A DNA stretch of 23,921 bases from a virus. Both the position numbers and the translations under genes were made by a program. The notes beneath the pieces are model-generated. The model was given only the letters and a program-made list of their open reading frames with translations, had not been told where the DNA came from and ran no database searches. The stretch spans positions 1 through 23,921 of the IMG/VR virus record IMGVR_UViG_3300044675_006118; one strand, written 5' to 3'. Below are positions 23,353-23,921 of the stretch, one piece after another (position 1 is the stretch's first letter; every line of letters begins with the position of its first letter).

Positions 23353-23921
23353 TTAGGAGGCGGGAACGAAAAAACTTGACATGTCCAAGGTAACCTGCTG
23401 GTCATATTCGTGTTTGCACTCGTCACAGATCAGGTGCAATGGTTTGATCTCGGACACAGCCTTGCACTCCAGTATAGTATCTCGGATCTGATTGAACAGT
23501 TTGCGATCGCAATGCCGTAACAGTTCTTCAAGATATTCAGGCTCCTGCACCATGGCAGTGGGAGTCTTGACCATGGCCAAACTCTGGGACAGAGCCCGCA
23601 CTGTGATCTCGGTGATTTTTTTCAACGAATCTCCCATGACCTTAATTTTTTCCTGTTCGCCCAGATCACTATCCGGTATCATCTGTACCAGTTTTTGATT
23701 TTCATATTGCAATTGACTGTTGTCGGTGAGATTTCGATAGGTCATAGGGCGCAAGAAAATTTCCATGTCGCCCGACCGGATGCTCTGGGTATAATCTGGT
23801 GCTTTAAGATCGCGTTGTACCAGTCGCAGATCTATGGATCTGTCACTTTCGGCCTGGCAGGCAGGGCACTGTGTGCCAAACTCCATTTCGTGTCCGTAGC
23901 TGGCAATTCTGATGGCCACTA
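23353..23921 (-). CDS. 26: Baseplate hub subunit gp26-like, 5' end outside window
   Basis: The frame is open to the right edge. GTG 23919 is in frame but is more likely an internal Val, because family members have further N-terminal residues. Visible are IRIASYGHEMEFGTQCPACQ with a first CxxC, then IDLRLVQRDLKAP, a LRPMTYRNLTDNSQLQ segment, a long helical middle, and a second CxxC near the end (LICDECKHEYDQQVTLDMSSFF), giving a zinc-ribbon-like pair. This matches the T4 gp26 / T4-type baseplate hub family (208 residues in T4), which takes part in assembly of the central hub. It is probably first of the visible minus-strand genes and is followed at once by the small gp51-like gene. Confidence 0.75.
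   Translation of the reverse strand, partial: VAIRIASYGHEMEFGTQCPACQAESDRSIDLRLVQRDLKAPDYTQSIRSGDMEIFLRPMTYRNLTDNSQLQYENQKLVQMIPDSDLGEQEKIKVMGDSLKKITEITVRALSQSLAMVKTPTAMVQEPEYLEELLRHCDRKLFNQIRDTILECKAVSEIKPLHLICDECKHEYDQQVTLDMSSFFVPAS

Noticed and set aside
1-23921. CRISPR array, insertion sequence or integrase with attachment sites
   Set aside because: No regularly spaced direct repeats, transposase or integrase motifs, or paired terminal repeats were seen.

Overview
The window looks like part of the genome of a T4-like myovirus (a contractile-tailed caudovirus), probably of the marine or freshwater environmental type. The evidence is a set of recognisable T4-type genes: baseplate wedge gp6 and gp25, a gp53-like wedge protein, hub/spike gp5, hub gp26, late sigma factor gp55, and the recombination pair gp47/gp46. 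Genes are tightly packed, with ATGA, GTGA and TAATG overlaps. I see no tRNA, rRNA, insertion sequence or CRISPR array.

Layout. (1) Positions 1-13067, minus strand, read right to left: a late baseplate operon of nine genes. The order is a large structural protein with disordered linkers, a gp53-like protein, two more structural proteins, gp5, a 624-residue Ala/Gly/Ser-rich protein, gp25, a very long gp6, and the start of another structural protein that runs off the left edge. Late-type NATAAATA promoter elements precede the first gene and gp6. (2) Positions 13068-13180: a divergent promoter region. (3) Positions 13181-20440, plus strand: gp55 with a long insertion, a sulfotransferase-like gene, gp47, gp46, a radical SAM/SPASM-like gene, a GIY-YIG nuclease and an SGNH-hydrolase-like gene. 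(4) Positions 20441-20850: no convincing protein gene. The stretch holds a probable sigma70-type promoter, two adjacent domains closed by long-range pairing that look like a structured RNA, further hairpins, and a terminator serving the opposite strand. (5) Positions 20851-23921, minus strand, read right to left: gp26 (5' end outside the window), a small gp51-like protein, an unknown 167-residue protein, a GNAT-like protein, a DUF6614-like protein and a possible P-loop protein.

How it works together. The left operon builds the baseplate hub and wedges. gp55 would redirect host RNA polymerase to the NATAAATA promoters that drive that operon. gp46/gp47 process DNA ends for recombination-dependent replication. 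Visibly AT-richer cargo genes are inserted between these conserved genes: sulfotransferase-like, radical SAM, SGNH and P-loop-like. They look like accessory enzymes acquired separately, and their substrates cannot be read from the sequence. The most novel items are the structured RNA candidate, this accessory enzyme set, the gp55 insertion and the oversized gp6.
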